Assembly (NCBI GenBank): GCA_964598225.1
Contig: CAZRBG010000117.1
Span: forward strand, 1 to 8,953
DNA length: 8,953 bases
Direction: 5' to 3'
DNA from: SG8-4 sp964598225
GTDB taxonomy: Bacteria; Planctomycetota; Phycisphaerae; Sedimentisphaerales; Anaerobacaceae
The translations under genes and the position numbers were made by a program. Each line of letters begins with the position of its first letter. Position 1 is the first letter of the stretch. This document shows positions 1 through 6,174 of this stretch, in pieces. The notes under the pieces were generated by a model. The model saw only the letters and a program-made list of their open reading frames with translations, ran no database searches and was not told the DNA's origin.

Positions 1-2
1 GT

Positions 3-335
3 TATTACGCCAGACCATATACAAATCGGGAAGTTATTTCATGCACGATCCTTAACTTAGTGCCATTATATGATCTCCCCAGAATTACCCGGTCGGATAT
101 GTTGAATCTATCACAGTGGTATGATATGATATCGGCGAAAGAGTGGCGAAAGGAGCTTGAGGCCGGTATGTCGAATTCGGAGATCGGGCGAATGCGGTTG
201 AGCACGCACACGGGAAGACCTCTGGGCAGCGACAGTTTTTTAAGCGAGCTGGAAAAACTGCTCGGCCGCCGGGTACGTCCATTGCCGGTCGGAAGGCCGC
301 GAAAGACTAAGAAAAGAAAGAAAAACAAGAGCTAA
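3..335 (+). CDS. REP-associated (IS200-like, Y1) transposase, C-terminal part; 5' end outside window
   Basis: The frame is open from the left edge to the TAA at 333-335. The last ~55 residues carry the tail typical of REP-associated tyrosine transposases: a WRKEL segment, then THTGRPLGSDSFLSELEKLL, then a GRRVRP...GRPRK basic end with a lysine-rich terminus. These enzymes are single-strand HUH nucleases of the IS200/IS605 superfamily that act on palindromic REP sequences. The catalytic HUH and Tyr motifs would lie upstream and are not visible. A GTG at 60 could start a short ORF, but it has no convincing Shine-Dalgarno and the family match begins inside it, so that start is unlikely. The first ~35 visible residues do not show the PWSSA-type segment expected just before the tail, so the gene may be divergent or decayed. 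The family call rests on the tail alone. Confidence 0.55.
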   Translation, partial: YYARPYTNREVISCTILNLVPLYDLPRITRSDMLNLSQWYDMISAKEWRKELEAGMSNSEIGRMRLSTHTGRPLGSDSFLSELEKLLGRRVRPLPVGRPRKTKKRKKNKS

Positions 336-399
336 ATAAGTTTTTCCTGCAGCAGAAACAATTAGTAAGATTATGCGATGTGTAAGAGGATATCATCAA

Positions 400-1179
400 A
401 TGGAGTACAGAACTATGGGAAAGAAGGAAATTCATTCAAAGAATGTAGCAGTGTGCCCAGAGTGTGGTCAAGCAGGATCGCCGAGAAAGGCCAAACTGTA
501 TCACCATGAAACTGGCAAAAGAATTCGGATGCTTTCATTGAGGGCAGCGATCACAAGTGGTTTAATATTGTCGGCATTGTCGGCGAGTGTCATGGTGGTG
601 GTGTTAGAGGCAGAGAATGTGGAAACCATTTTCTTTCCCGTGTTGGTCGGTTCCCTATGCCTATGCATTGTTCTCATATCTCTCGGCATAGGCTGGGCGT
701 ATGGAGCCTTGACGAAGAGAAAAGCGGCGGCAAACGCCATGCGTTTCTACCACTTCAGATGCTCCCAATGTAAGCACAAATGGGATCAATGGCAAGGCTG
801 GGGCTGGGCAGAAACATGCTGCCCAATGTGCGACAGCCCCCATGTAACTGCACGCAATCAGTTTGTCGATGCATCCGGAAACCCCGTCACGCTGGATACC
901 CTAGCCTGGGGGCTGGTAGGTATAGTAGTGTTCTCGTTCGTTATAGTTCTAGCTGTGTTTCTACTAGTCACCCCTCTTCCTTCCCAAGCGACTAGAAAGC
1001 CACCGATATTCTTCTTCGGTCTTGGAGCAGTCGGCATCTGGGGATCTTCCATCAAGATACTGCGATTCATGGGCAGAAGAGAGGTGTTGACCTTTCTATG
1101 CTTTGAATGCAAGCACGAGTGGTCAGACGAAGGCCATACTCCCACTGCAGAAGAATCAGACGAACACCAAAGCAGTTAG
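400..1179 (+). CDS. Hypothetical four-helix membrane protein with CxxC zinc-knuckle motifs
   Basis: I do not recognise the family. With the start at 400 it has 259 residues: an N-terminal CPEC knuckle (19-22), two membrane segments (~49-71, ~79-102), a four-cysteine ribbon-like segment with CSQC (121-124) and CPMC (141-144), two more membrane segments (~168-191, ~202-221), then a single CFEC knuckle (234-237) and an acidic tail. Both helix pairs are followed by the same pattern F-x-C-x-x-C-K-H-x-W, suggesting an internal duplication. With four helices, all knuckles should lie on the same face, probably the cytoplasm. Zinc binding is inferred from CxxC spacing. Starts at 373, 400 and 415 are all possible. 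400 has GAGGA nine bases upstream and 415 has GGAG nine bases upstream, while 373 has only a weak site. The upstream neighbour is a transposase fragment and no gene follows closely, so context gives no function. Confidence 0.7.
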   Translation: MEYRTMGKKEIHSKNVAVCPECGQAGSPRKAKLYHHETGKRIRMLSLRAAITSGLILSALSASVMVVVLEAENVETIFFPVLVGSLCLCIVLISLGIGWAYGALTKRKAAANAMRFYHFRCSQCKHKWDQWQGWGWAETCCPMCDSPHVTARNQFVDASGNPVTLDTLAWGLVGIVVFSFVIVLAVFLLVTPLPSQATRKPPIFFFGLGAVGIWGSSIKILRFMGRREVLTFLCFECKHEWSDEGHTPTAEESDEHQSS

Positions 1180-1612
1180 AATAAATATCCGGGGACATCT
1201 ATGAGCAAGCTTTTGTCAAGACGTTCGCGGGATTTTTTCACGAGGGACCAAAGGGGGTCACGCCGTGATTATTAGCAAAGCCGAGTTATGAATAGATTGA
1301 AGGCATATAGCGTCAAATCTTTTTTACAATTTATTTGTTGCAGGCCCATCTTCTTTTCTTGACCGCATTCCCTTTGGGACGCCCAGTGTGATGAATCAAA
1401 ACCCTGTAAATCAGTGAAATCCGCGTTTAGAGATTATTGTCGCGACACTTCGCACCCTACGGCAAATTGCAGCTATAAAATCTGGATTCCCGTTTTCACG
1501 GGAATGACGGACAAGAACAAGAAGACATTAGTGGCCATTCGTGGCTAACTTCATAAACGCGTGGCGAGAATTGGATTGGACGTTGGTACGGGCTGGGGGT
1601 AGAATATGCAAC
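1180..1612. other. Gene-free region with short palindromes and repeat-like motifs
   Basis: I see no convincing gene in these 433 bases. They contain a perfect 10-base palindrome TGTCGCGACA (1438-1447), a small inverted repeat TCACG-C-CGTGA near 1259-1269, a perfect dRS3-like hairpin (1486-1505, listed separately), and two phrases that resemble short dispersed extragenic repeats: TGTAAATCAGTGAAATCC (1406-1423) and ATTAGTGGCCATTCGTGGCT (1527-1546, with GTGGC twice). The resemblance is from memory and would need a genome-wide count. A 24-codon ORF at 1201-1275 is not supported as a gene. I found no good sigma-70 promoter for the following manA gene here. Confidence 0.6.
1486..1505. repeat. dRS3-like palindromic repeat (8-bp perfect stem, 4-base loop)
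   Basis: ATTCCCGT-TTTC-ACGGGAAT is a perfect inverted repeat. It fits the ATTCCC-N8-GGGAAT form known as dRS3 in Neisseria, and similar hairpins followed by GACGG are scattered through many bacterial genomes. Here too GACGG follows (1506-1510). No T-run follows, so it is not a standard terminator. A REP-type transposase tail lies ~1.15 kb upstream, and such enzymes are known to act on palindromic extragenic repeats. Any link between the two is inference. Confidence 0.65.
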
Positions 1613-2563
1613 ATGAAGGTTTATCCTTTTAAATTTGAGCCGATTTATAAGCGGCGGATTTGGGGGGGGCGGAAGCTGGAGGAGGTGTTTGGTAAGGAAT
1701 TGCCGGCGGGGGAGAAGATCGGGGAGAGCTGGGAGTTGGCGGACTTGCCGGAGGATAAGTCGGTGGTTGCCACCGGCGAATTTGTCGGGCTGACTATTCG
1801 CGAAGTTGTTGAGAAATACCCTAAAGAGATAACGGGGGATGAAGATTTTTCGGTGCCGTTTCCGCTGCTGATTAAGATTCTGGATGCCGAGGACGTTCTG
1901 AGCGTGCAGGTGCATCCCGATCCGGAGACTGTCAAGCGAACCGGTGAGGGCGAGCCCAAGACCGAGTGCTGGTATATTATCTCGGCAGCGCCGGGGGCGG
2001 TTATTTACAAAGGGCTGAAAGACGGCATAACGAAGGAGCAATTCGCCAAGGCGATAGAAGACGGCACGGTAGCCGATACGCTGGTGAAGGTGCGGGTACA
2101 TGCGGGCGAGTGCCATTTTCTGCCTGCCGGGACGGCCCATGCTATCGGGCCGGGCCTGCTGATAGCGGAGATTCAGACACCCTCGGATACGACGTATCGC
2201 GTCTTCGACTGGAACAGGGTGGACAACGCCGGCAACGCCAGAGAGCTGCACATCGAGCAAGCGATCGAGAGCATTCACTTCGATCAGTCGAGCGGGGACC
2301 TGCCGGTCGCGACGATAGGCCGGCTGGTCGATTGCGAGTACTTCAAGATAGACAAGGGCCATCAGGCCGCCAACTGCGAGCTTCTCCTGTCGCCGGGCGA
2401 GATGAAGACGCTGATCTTCCTGTCGGGCATGGGTACGATTCTGGGCAAAGACGGCGGGGCCCCGGTCGAGTTCGCCGCCGGCGACTGCACCCTCATACCG
2501 GCCGCGTACGAAGGCGCGATTCGCTTCGGCGCCGATACACAGTACCTGACGGTCACTTTGTGA
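1613..2563 (+). CDS. manA: Class I mannose-6-phosphate isomerase
   Basis: It interconverts fructose-6-phosphate and mannose-6-phosphate in the cytoplasm, feeding GDP-mannose synthesis. The 316 residues match the short, Bacillus-type class I enzymes. The start MKVYPFKFEPIYKRRIWGG is typical of the family. The zinc ligands of the cupin fold are visible: Q99 and H101 in LSVQVHPD, E118 in KTECW, and H176 in PAGTAHAIG. The catalytic arginine is R196 in SDTTYRVFDWNR. A GTG at 1541 would add 24 residues of unrelated sequence overlapping a repeat-like motif, so ATG 1613 is preferred, with a loose G-rich stretch (1594-1600) upstream. It is 169 bases before the sugar dehydrogenase and has no clear terminator. 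A separate promoter lies in that gap, so it may be transcribed apart from the next genes. The function is firmly supported. Its role in polysaccharide synthesis is inferred from neighbours. Confidence 0.93.
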   Translation: MKVYPFKFEPIYKRRIWGGRKLEEVFGKELPAGEKIGESWELADLPEDKSVVATGEFVGLTIREVVEKYPKEITGDEDFSVPFPLLIKILDAEDVLSVQVHPDPETVKRTGEGEPKTECWYIISAAPGAVIYKGLKDGITKEQFAKAIEDGTVADTLVKVRVHAGECHFLPAGTAHAIGPGLLIAEIQTPSDTTYRVFDWNRVDNAGNARELHIEQAIESIHFDQSSGDLPVATIGRLVDCEYFKIDKGHQAANCELLLSPGEMKTLIFLSGMGTILGKDGGAPVEFAAGDCTLIPAAYEGAIRFGADTQYLTVTL

Positions 2564-2626
2564 TTGATTATTACCTTTTGAAAGCATCGTTCTTCTCTCC
2601 GGGTTCTCAAAATATAAGATTCTCAA

Positions 2627-2655
2627 TTGAAAAGCTCTGTTAGCCGACATATAAT
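2627..2655 (+). promoter_or_regulatory. Sigma-70-type promoter for the sugar-dehydrogenase operon
   Basis: TTGAAA (2627-2632), a 17-base spacer and a perfect TATAAT (2650-2655) make a near-consensus promoter, with a start site expected near 2662 and a leader of about 70 bases. Two direct copies of TTCTCAA lie just upstream (2604-2610 and 2620-2626, 16 bases apart), the second touching the -35 box. They could be a regulator site, but no regulator can be named. Confidence 0.55.
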
Positions 2656-2664
2656 TGGGCGTTC

Positions 2665-2685
2665 CCGATTGTTTTGACAATTCGG
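2665..2685 (+). promoter_or_regulatory. Leader hairpin in the 5' UTR of the sugar-dehydrogenase operon
   Basis: CCGATTGT (2665-2672), loop TTTG, then ACAAT-T-CGG (2677-2685) pair over 8 bp with one bulged T at 2682. It would sit at the very 5' end of the transcript predicted from the promoter at 2627-2655. The following TTATTTA is not a strict U-run, so a role in mRNA stability or in recruiting the NusG-like protein is as likely as termination. This is inference from pairing only. Confidence 0.35.
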
Positions 2686-2732
2686 TTATTTAGCCGTAAG
2701 TTCGCGATATGTGCTCTTGAAAGGGGTTGTGC

Positions 2733-4043
2733 ATGAATGAGTGGGACAAGAAGATCGAGGATAAGAAGGCCGTAGTAGGCGTCCTCGGGCTGGGCTACGT
2801 GGGGCTGCCTCTGGCCAGGGAATTTGCCGCGGCGGGTTTGAAGGTGCTCGGTTTCGACGTCGACGAGACGAAAGTCAAGGCGCTCAATGCCGGCCGAAGT
2901 ATTATTAAGCACGTGCCGCACTCGCAAGTCAAAAAGATGGTGCAGGAAGGCCTGTTCAGCGCCACGACCAAAATGTCTCGCCTGAAGACCGTCGATGCCA
3001 TATTGGTTTGCGTGCCGACCCCGCTGACCGACAACCGCGAGCCGGACATGCAGTTCGTTATCAAGAGCACCGAGACCATCGCAAAGTATCTGCGCCCCGG
3101 CCAGTTGATAGTCCTCGAAAGCACGACTTATCCCGGCACCACGAGCGAACTGATGGCGCCGATCCTTGAGAGCACGGGCCTCAAGGCCGGGAAGGATTTT
3201 CATCTGGCGTATTCGCCGGAGCGCGAAGATCCGGGCAACAAGGATTTCACGACCGGGACAATTCCCAAGGTTGTCGGCGGCATGACAAGCAGGTGCAGCC
3301 AAATGGCCTCAAAGCTTTACGGAACCTCTATCGTCAAAACGGTCCCGGTATCGAGCCTCGAAGCGGCCGAGGCTGCGAAGATTCTGGAGAATGTGTATCG
3401 CTGCGTTAACATCGCGATGGTCAACGAGCTCAAGGTGGTCTTCGATCGAATGGGCATCGACGTATGGGAGGTCATTAAGGCCGCAAGCACTAAACCGTTC
3501 GGCTTCAAGGCATTCTACCCCGGGCCCGGTCTCGGCGGCCACTGTATTCCGATAGATCCGTTTTATCTCACGTGGAAGGCCCGTCAGTACGGCTTGCCGA
3601 CACGGTTCATTGAACTGGCCGGCGAGATCAACACCGGCATGCCTGCGTACGTTGTCGCCAGGACTATGGAAGCCCTGAACGAGCACAGGAAAAGCCTCAA
3701 AGGCTCGAAGGTGCTGGTACTGGGTCTGGCATACAAGAAAGACATCGACGACCTGCGGGAATCGCCGTCCATTGAGCTGATAGAGCTGTTGCGGGAAAAA
3801 GGTGCGAAGGTCGATTACAACGATCCCTACATCCCCAGGACCCACAAGCAGCGCAAGCACAACTTGAAGATGACAAGCAAGAAGCTGTCGGAGAAGATGC
3901 TCGCCGGCTACGATGTGGTTCTGATCTCGACCGATCACAGCAACTATGATTACAATTGGATCGTAAAGCACGCCCGACTCGTCGTCGACACGCGGAACGC
4001 GACGGCGGGCGTCCGCGCGAGTAGGAAAATCGTCAAAGCGTAG
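2733..4043 (+). CDS. UDP-N-acetylglucosamine/mannosamine 6-dehydrogenase (WbpA/WecC-type)
   Basis: This is an NAD-dependent four-electron oxidation of the C6 hydroxyl of a UDP-HexNAc to the uronic acid, in the cytoplasm, for surface polysaccharide. The protein has 436 residues, the usual length. The N-terminal Rossmann domain opens with GVLGLGYVGLPLA (16-28). The central domain holds YSPEREDPGN (160-169), and the catalytic cysteine is C271 in GPGLGGHCIPIDPFYL. The C-terminal UDP-binding domain holds LVLGLAYKKDIDDLRESP (328-345). The overall pattern favours UDP-GlcNAc dehydrogenases (WbpA) over UDP-glucose ones, but UDP-ManNAc cannot be excluded by reading. ATG 2733 has AAGGGG six bases upstream. 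A TTG at 2727 would add only two residues. It is the first gene after the 2627-2655 promoter, and the aminotransferase follows after 17 bases, which fits consecutive steps to an amino-uronic acid. Confidence 0.9.
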   Translation: MNEWDKKIEDKKAVVGVLGLGYVGLPLAREFAAAGLKVLGFDVDETKVKALNAGRSIIKHVPHSQVKKMVQEGLFSATTKMSRLKTVDAILVCVPTPLTDNREPDMQFVIKSTETIAKYLRPGQLIVLESTTYPGTTSELMAPILESTGLKAGKDFHLAYSPEREDPGNKDFTTGTIPKVVGGMTSRCSQMASKLYGTSIVKTVPVSSLEAAEAAKILENVYRCVNIAMVNELKVVFDRMGIDVWEVIKAASTKPFGFKAFYPGPGLGGHCIPIDPFYLTWKARQYGLPTRFIELAGEINTGMPAYVVARTMEALNEHRKSLKGSKVLVLGLAYKKDIDDLRESPSIELIELLREKGAKVDYNDPYIPRTHKQRKHNLKMTSKKLSEKMLAGYDVVLISTDHSNYDYNWIVKHARLVVDTRNATAGVRASRKIVKA

Positions 4044-4060
4044 TATAACAAGGAGCTTAA

Positions 4061-5167
4061 GTGCGCATCCCACTTCTTGATTTGAAGGCACAGTATAAGA
4101 CTATAAAAGATGAAGTCGACCGGGCGATCAAAGAGGTCTGCGAAAGTCAGAAGTTCGCTCTCGGCCCGGCCGTGGCCCGCTTCGAGCAGAACGCAGCCGA
4201 GTATTGCGGCTGCAAGTTCGCAGTCGGCGTTTCGAGCGGCACCGACGCCCTGCTGGTCAGCCTGATGGCGTTGGAAATCGGGCCGGGCGATGAAGTCATC
4301 ACGACGCCCTTTAGCTTTTTCGCCACCGCCGGCTCCGTGGCGAGAGTCGGCGCTAAACCGGTCTTCGTCGACATCGACCCGGATACTTTCAACATCGATG
4401 CGGCCGGAATCGAGGAGAAAATAACCGACAAGACCAGAGCGATCATTCCGGTCCATCTGTTCGGGCAGGTAGCCGACATGGAGACAATTCTTGAGATCGC
4501 CGGGCGGCACAATGTTGCCGTAATCGAAGACGCCGCCCAAGCAATCGGCGCTACTCGAAACGGCACGGCGGCGGGCAACTTCGGCGTTTGCGGCTGCTTG
4601 TCGTTCTATCCGACCAAGAACCTGGGCTGCTTCGGCGACGGAGGCATGGTAACAACCAACGATCCGGATTTCGCCGAAAAAATAAGAATGCTGCGCAACC
4701 ACGGTCAGGGGCCGGCGTACTTCTATAAAGTCGTCGGCGGCAACTTTCGCCTGGACGGAATTCAGGGCGCCGTTCTGGGCGTAAAGCTCAGGTATCTCGA
4801 CGCCTGGAACGAGAAACGAAGACGGAACGCTGCCCTCTATGACGGTCTTTTCTCTGAATCTCCCGTAGAAACGCCCCGCATTGATTCGACTAACGTCAGC
4901 ATTTATCATCAGTATACCGTGAAAGTGCCCGAAAGAGATAAGTTGAAGGAATTTCTGGCCGACAACGAGATTGGTTCGGCAGTGTTTTATCCGAAGCCGC
5001 TGCATCTTCAGGACTGTTTCAAGGAACTCGGCTACAAACCCGGTCATCTGCCTGTTGCCGAGAGGCTTTGCGGCGAGGTTCTGTCGCTGCCGGTATATCC
5101 TGAACTGACCCCGGAACAAATCGAGCATGTTGCAGCAATAGTTTTAAGGTTTTGCAGTAGAAGTTAG
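4061..5167 (+). CDS. DegT/DnrJ/EryC1/StrS-family nucleotide-sugar aminotransferase
   Basis: This PLP-dependent enzyme transfers an amino group, usually from glutamate, to a keto group of a nucleotide sugar. At 368 residues it has the normal length. Visible are SSGTDAL (58-64) for phosphate binding, the pyridine-ring aspartate D157 in IEDAAQ, S181 and the Schiff-base lysine K186 in SFYPTKNLGCFGDGG, and a C-terminal SLPVYPELT segment (342-350). The PTKNLG-x-x-GDGG form is the one seen in 3-keto-sugar aminotransferases (WbpE, DesV and QdtB types) rather than the 4-amino type, so UDP-3-keto-GlcNAcA is a likely substrate given the dehydrogenase upstream. The matching WbpB-type 3-oxidase and WbpD-type acetyltransferase are not in the window. 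The start is GTG 4061 with AAGGAG five bases upstream. The next gene begins 11 bases after the stop. Confidence 0.9.
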   Translation: MRIPLLDLKAQYKTIKDEVDRAIKEVCESQKFALGPAVARFEQNAAEYCGCKFAVGVSSGTDALLVSLMALEIGPGDEVITTPFSFFATAGSVARVGAKPVFVDIDPDTFNIDAAGIEEKITDKTRAIIPVHLFGQVADMETILEIAGRHNVAVIEDAAQAIGATRNGTAAGNFGVCGCLSFYPTKNLGCFGDGGMVTTNDPDFAEKIRMLRNHGQGPAYFYKVVGGNFRLDGIQGAVLGVKLRYLDAWNEKRRRNAALYDGLFSESPVETPRIDSTNVSIYHQYTVKVPERDKLKEFLADNEIGSAVFYPKPLHLQDCFKELGYKPGHLPVAERLCGEVLSLPVYPELTPEQIEHVAAIVLRFCSRS

Positions 5168-5178
5168 GACGAGACGAA

Positions 5179-5727
5179 TTGCTTAAAATCAGTGAAAATC
5201 CTCCGATGACGTGGCCCGAGGCCGAATCGATCGCTGACTTCGAAGGTCAGTGGTGGGTCGCCCACACCAAAAGCCGTAACGAAAAAGCACTGGCCCACGA
5301 TCTGATTCGCCGAGGCGTCAGCTACTTTCTCCCCATGAGTTGGAAGGTCAGCCGTAAGAGCCGCAGGACAACCAAGTCACTGCTGCCTTTGTTCGCCGGA
5401 TATCTCTTCTGCTGCGGCCGGGAAAATGACCGCCTTGAGATACTCCGCACCGACCGGGTGGCAAATATGATCGAAGTTACCGATCAGGAAAAGTTTTTAA
5501 AAGAGCTGCTTCAGATCGAGCAGGCCCTCAAAGCCGGCGCGCCGCTGACACCGCACAAATATCTTAAGGTAGGCCAGAAGTGCAGGGTCACGGCCGGACC
5601 TCTGCTCGGGCTCGAGGGTGTAGTCACTCAGACAAAGGGCGGTGTTCGTCTCGTACTCCAGGTGGACATGCTGGGTCAGGCTGCGAGCGTCGAAATCGAT
5701 ATGGACATGATAGAGACTCTTGACTGA
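5179..5727 (+). CDS. NusG/RfaH/UpxY-like transcription elongation (antitermination) factor
   Basis: This 182-residue NusG paralogue should bind RNA polymerase and favour elongation through a specific long operon, as RfaH, UpxY and LoaP do for polysaccharide clusters. The NGN domain spans ~22-115, starting WWVAHTKSRNEKALAHDL and including the core FLP and PLFAGYLF (70-77). A C-terminal KOW domain spans ~130-180, with VGQKCRVTAGPLLGLEGVV (131-149). It is not the housekeeping NusG, since it lies among sugar genes rather than beside secE and the L11 operon. The start is a TTG with AGGA nine bases upstream. An ATG at 5206 would drop nine residues but has no Shine-Dalgarno. The gene begins 11 bases after the aminotransferase. 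It is third in the operon, whereas UpxY-type genes usually come first, so it may act on another locus or on the distal genes. No ops-like target was found. Confidence 0.88.
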   Translation: MLKISENPPMTWPEAESIADFEGQWWVAHTKSRNEKALAHDLIRRGVSYFLPMSWKVSRKSRRTTKSLLPLFAGYLFCCGRENDRLEILRTDRVANMIEVTDQEKFLKELLQIEQALKAGAPLTPHKYLKVGQKCRVTAGPLLGLEGVVTQTKGGVRLVLQVDMLGQAASVEIDMDMIETLD

Positions 5728-5757
5728 GCAAATTGAATCGGATCGAAAGATAAGCTT

Positions 5758-6123
5758 ATGCACATAGTGATCAAGAGCCTGGGGATTATCATCACTCTGG
5801 TCGGAGTGGCGTATTTGCTCAGACCCGGGCTGATTAAGCGGCTCATGAATTTTTTCAAAAAGGGTCGCCGAATTTATGCGCCGGGCCTTTTGAGACTTGC
5901 CCTGGCCGTCGTCTTTTTTGTCGGCGCTCGTGATTGCAGATACCCGTGGGTGATATTCGCCTGCGGCACAATCTTCCTGACGGGAGCCCTTCTCATATTC
6001 ACCCTCGGACCGCAAAAGATCCGATTGATTCTCGATTGGTACGAAGGACAACCCGACCTTGTATTCAGAGTCATCGCGTTGATAGTTATCATTTTCGGAT
6101 CGATAATCATTTACTCGGTATAA
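5758..6123 (+). CDS. Small four-helix membrane protein, possibly a tandem DUF2065/YjeT-like repeat
   Basis: I do not recognise a defined family for the whole protein. Its 121 residues hold four hydrophobic segments (~3-22, 44-59, 63-83, 101-120) with short basic loops. The two halves look alike: in each, a helix beginning with G leads to a short P-x-x-I-basic amphipathic stretch ending in an aromatic pair and G (RPGLIKRLMNFFKKG at 22-36, GPQKIRLILDWYEG at 84-97), then an R-containing second helix ending in a VGAR or FGSI turn. That layout resembles the single-repeat DUF2065 (YjeT) proteins of ~60 residues. The gene starts 30 bases after the NusG-like gene, with a weak A-rich ribosome site, and is followed 51 bases later by the epimerase, so it is probably co-transcribed. 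A role in envelope polysaccharide is suggested only by position. Confidence 0.75.
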   Translation: MHIVIKSLGIIITLVGVAYLLRPGLIKRLMNFFKKGRRIYAPGLLRLALAVVFFVGARDCRYPWVIFACGTIFLTGALLIFTLGPQKIRLILDWYEGQPDLVFRVIALIVIIFGSIIIYSV

Positions 6124-6174
6124 AAACAAAACCGGGCAAGGTTTCGCCATATAGACAAAGGAGATTTTGACGGC

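Noticed and set aside
1201..1275. 24-codon ORF starting MSKLLSRRSRD
   Set aside because: It has only a poor ribosome site (GGGG six bases upstream), no partner gene and no recognised family. Chance cannot be excluded at this length.
1541..1612. GTG 1541 as an upstream start for manA
   Set aside because: It would add 24 residues unlike the family and begins inside a repeat-like motif. The family N-terminus begins at ATG 1613.
1496..2680. Long minus-strand open frame opposite manA (394 codons)
   Set aside because: It lies antisense to a firmly identified enzyme, its translation is Arg/Gln/Leu-rich with no motif, and it arises from codon bias on the + strand.
2674..2702. TTGACA-N17-TAAGTT as a promoter for the dehydrogenase
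   Set aside because: The -10 matches only three of six bases, and the TTGACA lies within the leader hairpin of a better promoter just upstream.
3950..5128. Long minus-strand open frame opposite the aminotransferase (392 codons)
   Set aside because: It is a shadow of the + strand gene, which has all the expected active-site residues. The antisense product shows no recognisable domain.
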